From the NCBI GenBank assembly GCA_963930775.1, contig OZ005689.1, positions 19,491,775-19,555,774 of the forward strand: a stretch of DNA of 64,000 bases. The letters are read 5' to 3'. A program made the translations under genes and the position numbers. Origin of the DNA: Cliona cf. orientalis. Taxonomy: Eukaryota; Porifera; Demospongiae; Clionaida; Clionaidae. The notes beneath the pieces are model-generated. The model was given only the letters and a program-made list of their open reading frames with translations. It ran no database searches and was not told the origin of the DNA. Positions 1-10,781 of the stretch are shown here, one piece after another (the stretch's first letter is position 1; each line of letters starts with the position of its first letter).

Positions 1-655
1 CAGCAAAACATGTCAAGTGAAAAACTTGACAGTGTCTGTGGCAAGACAACAAGACTGTAAGTGTAATTGCTACTGATTCTGACCCTACTAAACCAGAATT
101 TGTGCAACGTAAACATCAAGATGGAACCTCACACACATACCGTTGCCCTTCAGCAATAGCCAACTACAACCGCTATATGGGTAGGGTCGATACAAATGAC
201 CAGTTACGAGGGTACTACCATGTCAGGCTGAAATGTCGGAAGTACTATAAGTATATATTTGGTTCCTTTTTGACCTAATGGTCACAGTTTTATCCTATGC
301 TGTAATTATACTGACCTTCCCATCAAGACGGTGAAGGATTTCCGAGTAGCTCTTGCAAAAGAGCTCATTGGAGACTACGCCTCGAGGAAGAGACCCGGCC
401 GTCCCTCGAAGATTCCAGCTGCAAGGCGCTTCTGCCAATCTCACTTCCCGGTCCGAGGTGCTGACAAGGGATGGCGTTGTCATCACTGCTACCACAATAA
501 GAAGGAAAGGCATCAATCAGTGTGGAAGTGCAGAGTATGTCTTCCTGTGTCATAATGGTGAGGATGACTGTTTTCGTGAGTACCATCTACCCTACAGCCC
601 CTCCTGTGATAACCAAGGACTGCATCACCATCATAGACTACTACTCATAGCCCCA
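1..655 (+). pseudogene. piggyBac transposase, C-terminal fragment
   Basis: Carries the end of the piggyBac DDE transposase (cut-and-paste transposition at TTAA). From about 67 the plus strand reads the domain end with NYNRYMGRVDTNDQLRGYY, containing the third catalytic Asp context (GRVDTNDQ), then a Lys/Tyr-rich stretch, and stops at about 271. After an out-of-frame gap the frame resumes at about 301 with DFRVALAKELIGDYASRK and a Cys-rich tail (CHHCYHNKK, then CRVC) that corresponds to the C-terminal zinc-binding domain. At least one frameshift and one stop make it a pseudogene. It is related to, but clearly different from, the PB-2 transposase at 25078-27908. Confidence 0.8.
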
Positions 656-1118
656 TAAACTCAATGTTCGCTACACACATAATATTGCATGCATGCACAC
701 ACAAGCTCCTCACTCCATATATGCTTGTTTGCATCCTTTGATCACCCAATAAACATTTGTCACTAAACTACAGTCTTCAATCATGAATTGCTATTAGTCT
801 CTCAAGCCTCACCCTTCATAAACAACATTACTGGGACATGCACTACCTACCAAGAACTGAGTTATCATTATTCTCAGTTGCACTCACAAACAACTTACCG
901 GTTTCTTTCTTCTTCGTTTGGCATCTTGAGGCTTCAAATGACTTTAGAGCGATCTTCTAAACTCTTTGCTGGCCATCGTTGGCTTGCCAATGAGGCAATA
1001 CGGCCATAGAACAAGGTACAGTCTTCGCGCTCGTGATGGGTCACGTACTAGTCACGAGCGGTGAATTAATTCGGCGTTGCGCGTGTTACGCCCACCGGAA
1101 ATATTGGCGTATAAAGGG
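1..1118 (+). mobile_element. PB-1: 3' part of a piggyBac element
   Basis: The 3' portion of a piggyBac-superfamily element; the 5' part lies outside the window. Coding remnants fill about 1-655. Noncoding DNA follows to a terminus that reads CCCTTTATACGCC on the minus strand (inward from 1118). The flanking tetranucleotide at 1119-1122 is TTAA, the obligate piggyBac target. The sequence beyond TTAA continues Gypsy-1 integrase coding sequence, so PB-1 landed inside Gypsy-1. I see nothing else in 660-1118; the small open frame at 788-1009 has no recognisable content. Confidence 0.8.
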
Positions 1119-1122
1119 TTAA

Positions 1123-1752
1123 GTCACCTGAGTGTGGAAAGGTCCTCCAACGGCAATGGGTTGGAGTGGCGGCCATGAGGCTCATCCAGTGCCTTTTCTG
1201 GTAGCAAGATTTAAGCAGGACCTACAATGCCTCCGCACAGCGGCTTTCATACCTCCACCAACAGCTCTTCTTTAGAGTGTCATATACTCTTCACTCAGCA
1301 AAATTTCCTGCAAATCGTCCGGAGTGTGCTTCTTTAAGGACATTCTGCTGCAATGACTTTGGTACAACTCTCCAATAACCTGGATTAGCAGGACTCTCGT
1401 GATGCAAGATTCCATCTATAATGTAGTGATCTTGCTTCAACACTACCTTTCTGGCTAGCTTATCATCTGATGGAAGTGATCCACCTTCAAGCAGCTCAAT
1501 TATTTGCAGAAGGCCTGGATCGCTTCGCTGAAGTTCATCCATTTTCTTTTCTATGATTGTTTCAGCTTGCTGATCTCTGGCACTGTTGGACCTTTCTTCA
1601 CCTCCAGTGGTTTCTGTTGTGGTTGAATTTACTTGTGCCTTGCTGTCTCTGTAGGGGAGGATGGATTGCGAGACAAGGCATGAGCACTTGCATTGCTCTT
1701 TCCCGCTCTGTATTGTATATGTAGATCCATCTGTTGAATGATTATAGCCCAC
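1123..1752 (-). pseudogene. Gypsy-1 integrase, zinc-binding N-terminus
   Basis: The frame 1752-1291 covers the RNase H/integrase connection and ends with EAHSGRFAGNFAE, the typical start of the gypsy integrase HHCC zinc domain. Beyond the stop the homology goes on in other frames (RRHCRSCLNLATRKGTG, providing H and C ligands) and reaches the TTAA where PB-1 inserted. The catalytic core would lie beyond PB-1, off the window. Frameshifted and interrupted, so non-functional. Confidence 0.7.
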
Positions 1753-2569
1753 CTATCCAGCTTTGCTGAGGGATGGGGAGTGTTCAACAATGATGTACTG
1801 GTGGAGTGATCAGTTAACACAGTGCATTTGTGTCCAAGAATGTATGCTCGGAACTGTTTCACTGCCCATACTAGTGCTAGAGTCTCTAGCTCAGAGATGG
1901 CATAATTCTTTTCGTGAGGATTCAGACTCCTGGAAGCATATGCCACTGGATGTACCAAGACCTTCTCCACTGGCATCCGTCTCAAGTATAAATTCTTTAT
2001 CCTCACCAAAACATGGATATGCCAGAAAGGGCAACTTTTCAACTTTTCAAATGCCCTTTGGCAATCAACAGACGAGTGGAAGTCCACTCCGTTCTTCATT
2101 AACGAGTGTAGTGGATGAGCAAGCTTCGTGAACCTGGAATAAATCTGCGGTAATAGGATGCAAGTCCTAAGAACTGTTTCAATTTTGTGACATCGGTAGG
2201 AACAGGGAAATCCTTAACATTTTGAGTCTTGGACGGATCAGGTACAGTTCCTTTTCTGGAAATCACGTGTCCAAGATAAATCACTTGACCTTGCAGAAAT
2301 GAGCACTTCTTTGGCTTGAGAGCGAGTTTAGCTTCCTGTAATCTGTTAAAGACTTGCTGGAGATGATTTAAAGTGCTCCTACAATGTATGTTTCCTTGCA
2401 GAAATGAGCACTTCTTTGGCTTGAGAGCGAGTTTAGCTTCCTGCAATCTGTTAAAGACTTGCTGGAGATGATTTAAAGTGCTCCTACAATGTTTTAGAAC
2501 ACACCAGTATATCATCAAGGTACACAAAGTAGAAATCCCATTCCATTCCAGCCAGCACTGCTTGCATCA
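1629..2569 (-). pseudogene. Gypsy-1 reverse transcriptase (3' part) and RNase H
   Basis: Minus-strand frames at 2527-2099 (RT thumb: YLGHVISRKGTV, then KQFLGLASYYRRF) and 2099-1629 (RNase H: VAYASRSLNPHEKNYAISELE, then TVLTDHSTSTSLL) give the usual gypsy RT-RNase H arrangement. The YLDD active-site box lies just upstream in another frame (near 2500-2520), so a frameshift separates it from the thumb. An exact in-frame 35-residue tandem duplication is present (see the repeat at 2291-2491). Lesions show it is dead. Confidence 0.8.
2291..2491 (-). repeat. 105-bp tandem duplication inside Gypsy-1 RT
   Basis: A 96-bp segment at 2291-2386 is repeated at 2396-2491 with a single difference (T/C in the CTGTAATC/CTGCAATC stretch). 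The period is 105 bp, a multiple of three, so the translated frame repeats a 35-residue unit beginning HCRSTLNHLQQVF without breaking the frame. Confidence 0.9.
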
Positions 2570-2573
2570 ATCT

Positions 2574-3193
2574 ATGACCGTATCTGACAAACCCGGCATA
2601 TGGGATCCGCGCGCTATTCGTGCAATGTGCGTTTTTAATATCTCCAGTGAAACAATATGAAAGTCCAGTTCCGCCTACGGAGGGTAAACGTAAGTTACGA
2701 AGGCGAAATAAGCCTTCATTTCGACCAACCTAGTCTGCATGGCCGCCGTACACGGAGCCCATTGCCATGGGTGCTAATTAGAATTCCCTACCTAGATACT
2801 GCTAGATTCATCGAACTACTGTACGTTTGCTCACCTTTTTAGCTTCTTGGACATCTAAGAACAATCGGCTGTCATTGTCAACAATGAAATTCAACTATTG
2901 CTCGATCTTTACGTTCATCTCGAACGGCTCCGCCCAGGTACATTTAATTGATTTCTGGATCACGCGTAGTATGCAGAAACGTCATACGTGTACATAACAG
3001 CGCCTTTGGACCGTAATATCTCGATTGTTGGGGGTGTGGCGTGATCGCAAACAAAAGCGCTGTATCTCCACACCCAAGAGCACACGGTCTGAAACTTGAA
3101 CGTGGGTTAGCTCTATGGTAGAGCTTATCAGCCATACATAAACTCAACTTTCACAAAAAATCCCATTTGCCGGATTTTCTCAGTGACGGTCAC
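2574..3193 (+). mobile_element. MITE-4 copy A
   Basis: First of ten copies of a roughly 665-bp non-autonomous element with termini close to GTGACCGGATCTGGGAAAAC, here called MITE-4 for its 4-bp TSD. Copy A is flanked by ATCT at 2570-2573 and 3194-3197. Removing it with one ATCT restores the gypsy RT motif ATFQRLMQ on the minus strand, which directly validates both boundaries and TSD. Confidence 0.9.
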
Positions 3194-3197
3194 ATCT

Positions 3198-3720
3198 TTG
3201 AAAAGTGGCTGGGGCGTTACACAACCCAAAAGGCATGCGTTTAAATTCAAATAGGCCAGTATGTGTTGTGAATGCACTTGTCTTTGGTGGCTGGATCCAT
3301 TTCTATTTGCCAATAGCCTCAGGCTAAGTCTAGTGTGGAAATCTATCGAGCTTGACCAAGAGTGTCCAGGATATCATCAATTCTTGGCAAGGTGTAGACA
3401 TCCTTCTTGGCTATTGCATTAATTCTTCTATAATCCACACAAAATCAAAGATTTCCATCTTTCTTTGGGACCAAAACAACTGACTGGCCCAAGGGTAGAT
3501 GGCTGGAATACTCCTTGTTTTAGCATGTCATTAATGAGTTGGACAATCTTTTCTCTATGCACAAATGGTGTCCGTGTTGGTTGTTGCTTGATGGTCCTAT
3601 GTTCTTCTGTGTCGATTTAGTGAGTGACCAGGGAGGTTCGACCAAGCTCTGACTCATCCAGCGCAAATACATCTGTATTGCTCAGAATACAATCTTCAAG
3701 TTTCTTGTACTGCTCGGCAC
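3198..3720 (-). pseudogene. Gypsy-1 reverse transcriptase, N-terminal part
   Basis: Broken minus-strand frames read the fingers/palm region of a gypsy [19 protein letters not shown] immediately before the MITE-4 insertion, and further upstream remnants of the KKDGS...DFR...LN region with stops. The reading frame changes several times, so no protein could be made. Confidence 0.65.
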
Positions 3721-4130
3721 TCAACTCTGCTTGAGATAAATTCAATTGTTTCTACTCTTGTCTGCGTTGAGGCCCAGATTCTTGTGTGTTGGGTTTGGAC
3801 TCCAGTACGAGCAGCCGACTCAGTTGGAATTTGCTCAACAAATGATTTGCTCTGAGGGTCTATTTCTCGCTTGACCAACTTCTCTGCAACACCAAGTGGT
3901 GTACCCTTTTCAACATGTAGTGCACTTCCCTGTGAAATTCTGAAGTGGGACTAGCAAAGTTCCTTTAGAGTTGACAGCAAATAGGTTTTTTTGTAAGCTG
4001 AGGCCTTTCTCTCCCATTGCAGTACTATCTGGTTCAAACAGTAGCTCTTAAATGACAGTCAGCTGTAGCTTCCAAGAATTGTCCTTTTCTACCAGGTACT
4101 GTAGAAGCTTATGCAAGTCTGATTTCCATA

Positions 4131-4857
4131 CTAGCTGATTGTGATTGACTGGACTGTGCTTGACTGTACCTTCAATGGTTTTCCAGCTGGTTTCAGAAAT
4201 TTGAGTCCTAAGATTGTTGCAGCATTTGTTCCCAGCAGGCAAGGTTGCTCGCTGCTAGGCTGGATGAACACTGGCACAGGAACACATCTGTTATCTGTCT
4301 CAAGGGTCAACATGACTTGGGCAGTGATGTCCAATTCTGGCTTTACACTGTTGCACTCCTTTCCAAACAGTCTGGCACATGGTGCTTCGAGTTCTGGCAT
4401 TTATCTTTCTTCGGGTTTTCAAGCTCTTGGCTATCTTGTGTAGTCAAGATATGATAGTTGACTGAGCACCAGTATCCACCATAGCTTCAACTTCCACTCC
4501 CTCAATATCCAAGTCAATGTACATGATGGGTCCAACTGCACTTCCAACAATTGTTGGTTTGGCTGTAATTATATCCACAGAGCTCTGGGTCTGCATCAGA
4601 AGCTGCTGCTCCTTGGCAAGTCTCTTTTGATTGAGAAGTGCGTCCAACTGCTCTTCTGACAGATCTTCAACTTTTGGATCTGGAGACTGTACTGTTGCCA
4701 TTAGTTGAGCTGTTCTAGACACTTTATATCTTGATCTTCCTGATGCTTCTGCTCTGGGCTGTTTGGTACAGTTTCTAGCAAAGTGATTTAGACTACCACA
4801 CAGCCAGTATCCTCTTTGGTGCTGCTCACTCTCTTGTGTGGAAGCATGCGACTGCAC
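4131..4857 (-). pseudogene. Gypsy-1 zinc knuckle and aspartic protease
   Basis: Frame 4857-4444 contains a nucleocapsid-type knuckle (YWLCGSLNHFARNC) in which the first Cys of CX2CX4HX4C has become Tyr, followed after about 90 residues by AMVDTGAQSTI, the retroviral-type protease active site. Frame 4400-4131 continues with the second half of the protease fold (CLLGTNAATILGLKF). A frameshift separates the two. Confidence 0.7.
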
Positions 4858-4879
4858 AGTAGAGATCTTGATCTGCTCG

Positions 4880-5716
4880 TAGAATTCTGTGGTGCATTCT
4901 TTCTCTTTATCAGCTTGTTTGCAACCTGTTGCTGCTTAGCACGAAGCTTGTCCGTAGAATCACCTCTGGCTGCTGTGGAAGCAGATATCTGTTCTCTTGT
5001 CTCTCTGCTGTGCGAGTTCGATCATACAACTCTAATGTTTCACTTGTCTTTGGTGCACCAACTTTTCTCTGCCATTTATGGTGTAATGCTTGGAAAAAAT
5101 GGCCTTTTAGCATCCGATCCAACTCCTTGCTATCAGCATTAGGAAATGCTTTTCTTCCAAGACGTTGAAATTCTATTCCAAGCCGCTCAACTGTCTGTTG
5201 CTCTTGCATTAATTGATGAAATTTGAGACCTTGCAACTCTTCTATATCAACTCATTTAAATCTCTGCTTTAATGCTTTGACAGCTTTGTGGTATGATTTG
5301 TCTTCCTTAGGCATCATTTCAAACACTTGTTGAGCTGTCTTTTCAAGATGGGCTTTAAGTTGACACAACTTTTGCTCATCTTGCCACTTTGCCAAACTAG
5401 CTCACTCTTCAAATCGTTCCATCCATCAATCAAAAGTGTTTCTTCATTTTGGCTTTCTTCTCCACTGCAAAGAAACAATCGGGGTAGTGTTTGCATTGTA
5501 AGAGCTTGGGCCTAGGCTGCAAGCATTTGAGTCTGTGCTTGTAGCAACCTTGTCATTGACTCAATCAGGTCACTCTGAGTAGTGCTAGTATTGTTATTCA
5601 TTGGCAAAAGTGGTGATGGTCCCAGAGTCTGGACCGTTCCAGTTTCATTGATTGGATTGTTTCCTACCACATTAGTGGTGGCAGTAGCCGTGGTATGACC
5701 CACATTTGTCTTATAT
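4880..5716 (-). pseudogene. Gypsy-1 gag remnant
   Basis: Three minus-strand fragments (5716-5512, 5496-5314, 5236-4910) in different frames. The last reads LMQEQQTVERLGIEFQRLGR and resembles the capsid part of retrotransposon gag, a position consistent with the zinc knuckle that follows. The most N-terminal fragment is rich in Thr, Asn and Ala. Its natural 5' end is lost where MITE-4 copy B begins at 5717. Confidence 0.55.
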
Positions 5717-6370
5717 GCGACCGGATCTGATTTGTCAAACGTGCATATCGCGCAATGCGCATTTTTAGTATCTCCAGTCAAAAATATGAAAGTCCAGTTT
5801 TTGTTATATTTGTGTCAAAGAACCTTTCTCTACTAACTGTTGCCACCGCCTACGGAAGGTAAATGTAAGCTACCAAGGCGAAATAATCGTTCATTTTGAC
5901 CTACCTAGTCAGTACTGCTGCCGTACACGGAGCCTGTTGCTATGGGCGCTAATTAGAATTCTCTACCTAGATACAGCTAGATTCATGGAACTACTGTACG
6001 TTCGCTCACCTTTTTAGCTTATTGGGCGTCTAGGAACGATCGGCGATCATTGTCAACATCGAAATCCGACCCTTGCTCGATCTTTACATTCATTTCGAAC
6101 GGCTCCGCCCAGGTCCATTTAATTGATTTCCGGGTAATGCATAGTATGCGGAAACGCCATATGCGTGCATAGCAACGCCCTTAGACCATAATTTCTCAAT
6201 TATTGAGGGTGTGGCACGATCGCAAAGAAAGTGCTCTAGCTCCACAGTCAAGTGTGCGATGATTCTCAGACTTGGAGGCAGGTTAGCCCTATGATATAGC
6301 CATCCAAATATACAGCTAACTAAAATTTCATGGATTGATGAATATGGCGGGTTTTCTCAGATCCGGTCAC
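5717..6370 (+). mobile_element. MITE-4 copy B
   Basis: Termini GCGACCGGATCTG at 5717 and CAGATCCGGTCAC ending at 6370; TSD ATAT at 5713-5716 and 6371-6374. Same internal sequence as the other copies, including the TAGAATTCTCTACCTAGATA segment and a right-hand GGTGTGGC box. Confidence 0.85.
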
Positions 6371-6429
6371 ATATTATTTCTGCATGACAACAGTGGATAC
6401 ATGAATTAGCAAAAGCTAGTACTAGCATA

Positions 6430-6894
6430 TACTGTATGGCGGGTAGAGTTTTCGCGGGGACTAATTTTCGTGGAAAGTCCGAAAAGGCCCTCAAAATTAA
6501 TTACCGTGGTTTTAAATTTCGTGACAGCAACCAGTCCAGGGGCGTGGCACTGCTGCACCAACGATGATGTAATCGATACAAGCGCTCGCGATCTTCTTTG
6601 TTACTAAACCATACCTACAGAGACTTGGACAAATAGCATGAGATAGAAGAAATTATCAGTATCAAAGATGTTATCAGCTGGATGACATTGACAGTGGTTA
6701 CTGTTGCTTGCTATACTGGAAAGTATTGGCCGCGCTGCCACAATATTTGTGGCCACGCCCGTCATCATGGACTCGCATTGTACCATATCACTGTAGTCAT
6801 TAATTTTCGTGAGTGGGAAAATTTCGTGACTGCCAAGTCAACCACGAAAATAACGAAAATTAGCACCCCACGAAATTTACCCACCATACTATAT
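6430..6894. mobile_element. mariner-like MITE with long terminal inverted repeats
   Basis: About 465 bp bounded by imperfect inverted repeats of some 40 bp: the left end contains GTATGGCGGGTAGAGTTTTC and the right end, on the minus strand, GTATGGTGGGTAAATTTCG. Flanks read TA on both sides, as expected for Tc1/mariner insertions. No transposase. Exact ends are uncertain by a few bases. Confidence 0.65.
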
Positions 6895-7008
6895 AAACCA
6901 ATAAAAGTATAATCGCTACACTGATAAGATAAGTTGAACATGAAATTACATACAAATATGACTTGACGCTATTGTTAAAACTTCTTTAGATGATATTTAA
7001 AGGATCAT

Positions 7009-7440
7009 ACAGATGGGGCACATTACTTGCATGTGGCTGCTGGAAATATCAATGTCGCCACCTTGATTGACATTACCAACATTTGCATATGCATTTGCCA
7101 TGGCATTTGCACTGCTATTTGCAATGCTGACAGGTACCTATCTTTGTACACACTTTGTGTCAGGATGTTGCAGTTGCTCTGGGTCTGCAATAGAGTTTAA
7201 ACTCTGTTTAAACATGTTACGTATTTGAACAAGATTTTGTCTGCCAACTATTGGTTGCAATTCAATATTGCCAGACAGGATTATAACTGTTGTCAACAAG
7301 GCCATGATGTTCAATAAAATATTTATGCTCTTGAGAAGGGACAAAAGCAGGGCCACGAGATTCCAGGCAAAATTGCTTTGTTCGTAATTGGGGTCGGGGT
7401 AAACTTCCGGGGTGTAAATGCAGATCAGGGCTGCCCTCTT
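7009..7440 (-). pseudogene. unrecognised minus-strand reading frame cut by a MITE
   Basis: The frame 7443-7138 continues after one TAG stop to about 7009 with an Ala/Asn-rich repeat (SANAMANAYANVGNVNQ). After removal of the MITE at 7446-8393 with one CACTG copy, the adjacent Helitron-side frame joins this stretch. I cannot name a domain. It could be more of the decayed Helitron or an unrelated exon. 6895-7008 holds nothing I recognise. Confidence 0.25.
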
Positions 7441-7445
7441 CACTG

Positions 7446-8393
7446 CAAGGGCGTAGCTACGATTGAGGCAACCGAGGCAGCTGCCTCGGTCATCAATTCA
7501 GCCAGCTATAATATTATACTTAAATACACAACAACACTCACCGTGCCGCGTGCATGCCATGACAAGTTTGTTCAGTGACTAAGCACTCACAATGGCAGAA
7601 AGTATAGCTCCAATCTCTAAGAGAGCTAGACAGATGTCTCTTTCTGAGATAAGGCCAAACAAACTTAATTACTAGTTTCTCAGGCTTTCAAATTTCAAAA
7701 CCCATGCGGGAGGCGGCTTTTTATTTTATTTTTTAATGAAAAATGGGCGTGGCGATAGTGGCCACGCCCATTTTCGCTAGCGCTACACGTGGTTGATGCA
7801 CAAGCTAGTGCTGAAATACAAGTATTGAAGTCCAACCAGAGAGAATATCTAGCCTAATTATCAAGTTTAGCTTTCTAGTTAGTAGAGAAAAGTTTCATCA
7901 ATCGTACTAACCTTGTAAGATGACAAGTTTTAGCATGCACCAGATGACGTCATCATCTTTGAAGAAAATAGCTAGCTAGCTGCTGGCTAAATACCACTTT
8001 CACGGCGACTTCAGTTGTGAGATATCAACCAAACAGTCTCGAGATGCCAGAAAACAGTTAGTTTCATGAACTCTTTTACTGTATATTCCATTTTTTGTCT
8101 CTCAATTACATTAATTAGCACGTGACTGCTCACGTGAAAAATAAATAAAAAAGTCTTGCTTTCTCAAAATTTGATGCGGGCGGGCCTGAGAAACTATTAA
8201 TTAACTTTGCTTGGCCTAATGCAAGTAATACAATAATATTATTATAATCTTGACAGAACGGGTTTGTGCACCGTTTTAGACTCTACGATCACGGGAGATA
8301 CCCAAAAATGTGCATGGCTAAAAATTAGTGCGTGCTTCGTGTGCAACCTTTATTATCTGCCTAAGTAGATAAAATTTTCTAGCTACGCCCTTG
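7446..8393. mobile_element. hAT-like MITE, 5-bp TSD, 948 bp
   Basis: Ends CAAGGGCGTAGCTACG (left) and, on the minus strand, CAAGGGCGTAGCTAGA (right); TSD CACTG at 7441-7445 and 8394-8398. The 5-bp TSD and the CA(A/G)GGGCG-type terminus match the other hAT-like elements here. It interrupts minus-strand coding sequence next to the Helitron Rep domain and carries another MITE (7653-8216). Confidence 0.85.
7653..8216. mobile_element. Harbinger-like MITE nested in a hAT-like MITE
   Basis: Ends GGCCAAACAAACTTAATTAC and, on the minus strand, GGCCAAGCAAAGTTAATTAA; TSD TAA at 7650-7652 and 8217-8219. A 3-bp TWA duplication is typical of PIF/Harbinger. It shares its ends with 20828-22744 and the partial copy at 40855. 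Confidence 0.8.
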
Positions 8394-9221
8394 CACTGGA
8401 ATGCGCCAACTCTCTTTCAGGTGAATATCTCTGTTTTGTAAGGGCCAATTCTGACTCAACCCTCTGGTATGTTTTGCTACGCGACTTGAGACTGTCGGTA
8501 ACAGGATTCAACTTGGCACTCTCACAAGGTATCCGTGGAAAACCAAATTTACATCTGGTGATAAACACGTTACCACACTTTCTTTTGCGCTTGCAATAGC
8601 CACTACACTTGTGCATCTGATACCTGGTGACTAGGTTGTACAATTCAGGATCGGAATCCTTATTAGGAATGTGACAGGTTATTCTCTCCTGAATCCACCC
8701 TAGCACCTCGTCGGGGTCATCTCGACCTATCACTGGTGCATCTTTGATCCATAAAAGGACATGATAGTGTGGGGCACCACGCGCTTGGTATTCCTTTATC
8801 CAGTAAAAGTGGTCTACCGTACCAAGCACCTCTCCTTTCTTCACTACCCTTTGAAAGAAAGAGTGGAATTTTTCACTAAACTTGCGTGATACCGATATCG
8901 GGTCCTCTGTGCATAGCTTCCCTACATTATAGCTAGGGGGAACATCGTTTGCCTTTCTGAGGTAGTTTTCAATGTCAGGGGACTCATACTCGGCACAGCT
9001 AAATGTGAGAAACAGTGTGGTGAACCCCACTCGCGTATCATACAACTCAGTTCACTCTTTCTCACAAACCAGTACTGTTTAGACTGAAGCATTGTGCACA
9101 GATTCGCTTCGAGTTGCTCGTTATTGGCCTGTACGTTGCTCAAGAATGTGCCAACAGTCATAGGCTGGCTTCTTCTAGACTGTTTCAACCTATTGTATAC
9201 ACTGGCAGAAAGCTCTCTCAT
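8394..9221 (-). pseudogene. Helitron Rep (HUH) endonuclease domain
   Basis: Frames 9221-8922 and 9045-8383 join into a Helitron-like N domain: TLFLTFSCAEYESPDI, then EYQARGAPHYHVLLWI with the two-His HUH metal site (H-Y-H), then LVTRYQMHKCSGYCKRK and CKFGFPRIPCE. The HUH enzyme nicks DNA and links to it through Tyr during rolling-circle transposition. The Tyr in the RYQMH context is present. A frameshift lies near 9045-9050 (the upstream frame turns to unrelated residues after VRKSELS). The MITE at 7446-8393 cuts the 3' side. Confidence 0.8.
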
Positions 9222-9400
9222 TTCTTTTTGCCACAGTAAGTAAACACGTACTGTGGATCTTTTCTGAAGCGGGAATCTTTATTGAGCAACCTCGATTTAT
9301 CGAACTCACTATGGGAGATTTTCACATCACGTGGATGGTATTTACCAAATTTTCCAGTGGGATACAACTTGGGAAAGCACATTACATCGAGGTGCTGCTG

Positions 9401-10725
9401 TCAATTGTCAATGGGATCTTCTCTGATACTCAACAGTTTGTACTGTTCAATATCAGATTCAGTCGACAGCTTGTCAAGATTTCTGATTATGAAAGCCTGA
9501 AAACCAGATATATCATGCTCATCCGCTTTGTCTAGCATAGTACTAGAGGCATTGTCGGCAATCTCTATGACTTTTTTTGAAACATCGTCAACAGAATCAT
9601 CTTTCACTTCACTATACAGCCAGTTGATCTCCCTAAGCTTCTGTACAGCTGTCTTAACGTTGTTTACATTGACCAGGCTACACCATACAACCTTAGAGGT
9701 GGTTGGTTTTCCATTGACTATGATGTACAACTCTGGGTCAGGCAAAGACGATGCCTCATTGCTGTGGCTCTCAACCTGATCCAGAGTTTCAAGTGCCTTA
9801 TTCAATGGCAATGGAAGAAAGAACATTGTTCCCTTGCAAGCTTTGAGTGAATTGTAGACTGATACCTTAGCAGTGTATTGTATGTACCGAGTCTGATCAC
9901 AGTCTGGTAGCATTTAGCACGCTGAAGTAGCTGGCTACTCAAAGTGTCTAGCTTCGACAGTTCAGGTGGAATGGGGACTGTTTCTAGCCCATTGAGGACA
10001 CAACGTGGAGGCAATTTATTTTTCCTAATGCTAGACTTGCAATAGTTGCACATGTACAGTGTCTGGTCATCAGCAGCAGGATTTAGCTCTAGTATGTACT
10101 GCTTTAGTGTAGGCCACATGTCCTCACTAAGATTGTCAGGGAGTTTGACTTGTGTCACACTTTCTCTGATAGAGGCACTCACAGCTACAGCACACATGCT
10201 CAGGGTCATCTTCATTTTCTTTCTCTAGGTCAGCTACTAACTCAGCATGCTTAGTTAGCAGCTTTATTTCTACACCAGGCTTTACCAGGTCAGAGTCAGC
10301 AGAATCTGCGCACTGCTCGTACGTGGATTCAACCTCATTGCTAAACATGGCTTCAAAATCGTTCAAATCAGTGATATCCATAAGGGTATGGTAATCACCA
10401 GCAGACAAAGCATTATCAATGTTTTGCACACACTTATGACTATTCACAGCACTATACACAAGACGCAGTAGTTTAGTCAACAATGGGTAATGCGTTGCAG
10501 CGTCTCTGAGGATACGTATTTTACTGCGGCACCCCCATCATTGGAACAAACCAGGGGATGACCTGGACGGTAAACACCAATCTCTTTCTCGTATACATTG
10601 TGACACTCCCCATCATCAGAGCTAATCGAGGGATCACTTACATGGTCAACAACAACCTTATGTACACGTTTTGTGAAGTGCAGATTGGGACAGTCACCAT
10701 CACAAATGTCTAAGGCTTGCCGCAC
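9401..10725 (-). pseudogene. Helitron N-terminal Cys-rich region
   Basis: Frames 10725-10477, 10483-10136, 10215-9802 and 9913-9401 follow each other on the minus strand with shifts between them. The segment CNYCKSSIRKNKLPPRCVLNGL followed by PIPPELSKLDTLSSQL fits the Cys-containing domain that precedes Rep in many animal Helitron proteins. CSCECLYQRKC, just upstream, could be a second metal-binding cluster. Four or more frame breaks show decay. Confidence 0.6.
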
Positions 10726-10781
10726 CTCCTGTACGGGCTGGTCAAACGACTCTTAACTCAATAATGGCATGCACTTCATTG

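Larger units (their letters stand above)
1123..5716 (-). mobile_element. Gypsy-1: decayed Ty3/Gypsy retrotransposon
   Basis: A minus-strand LTR retrotransposon body with gag, zinc knuckle, aspartic protease, reverse transcriptase, RNase H and integrase zinc domain in the usual order from about 5716 down to 1123. Neither LTR is present: the 3' side is cut by PB-1 and the 5' side runs into a MITE at 5717. Frames are broken in many places. A MITE (2574-3193) sits inside the RT. Gypsy-1 and Gypsy-2 differ in sequence and belong to different lineages. Confidence 0.8.

Noticed and set aside
788-1009. 73-codon plus-strand frame
   Set aside because: Inside the noncoding 3' part of PB-1, with no domain content or splice context.
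3128-3313. Frames crossing MITE-4 ends, such as MGFF.KVEF peptides here and at 15183 and 44413
   Set aside because: They are translations of the MITE terminal sequence and change with each flank.
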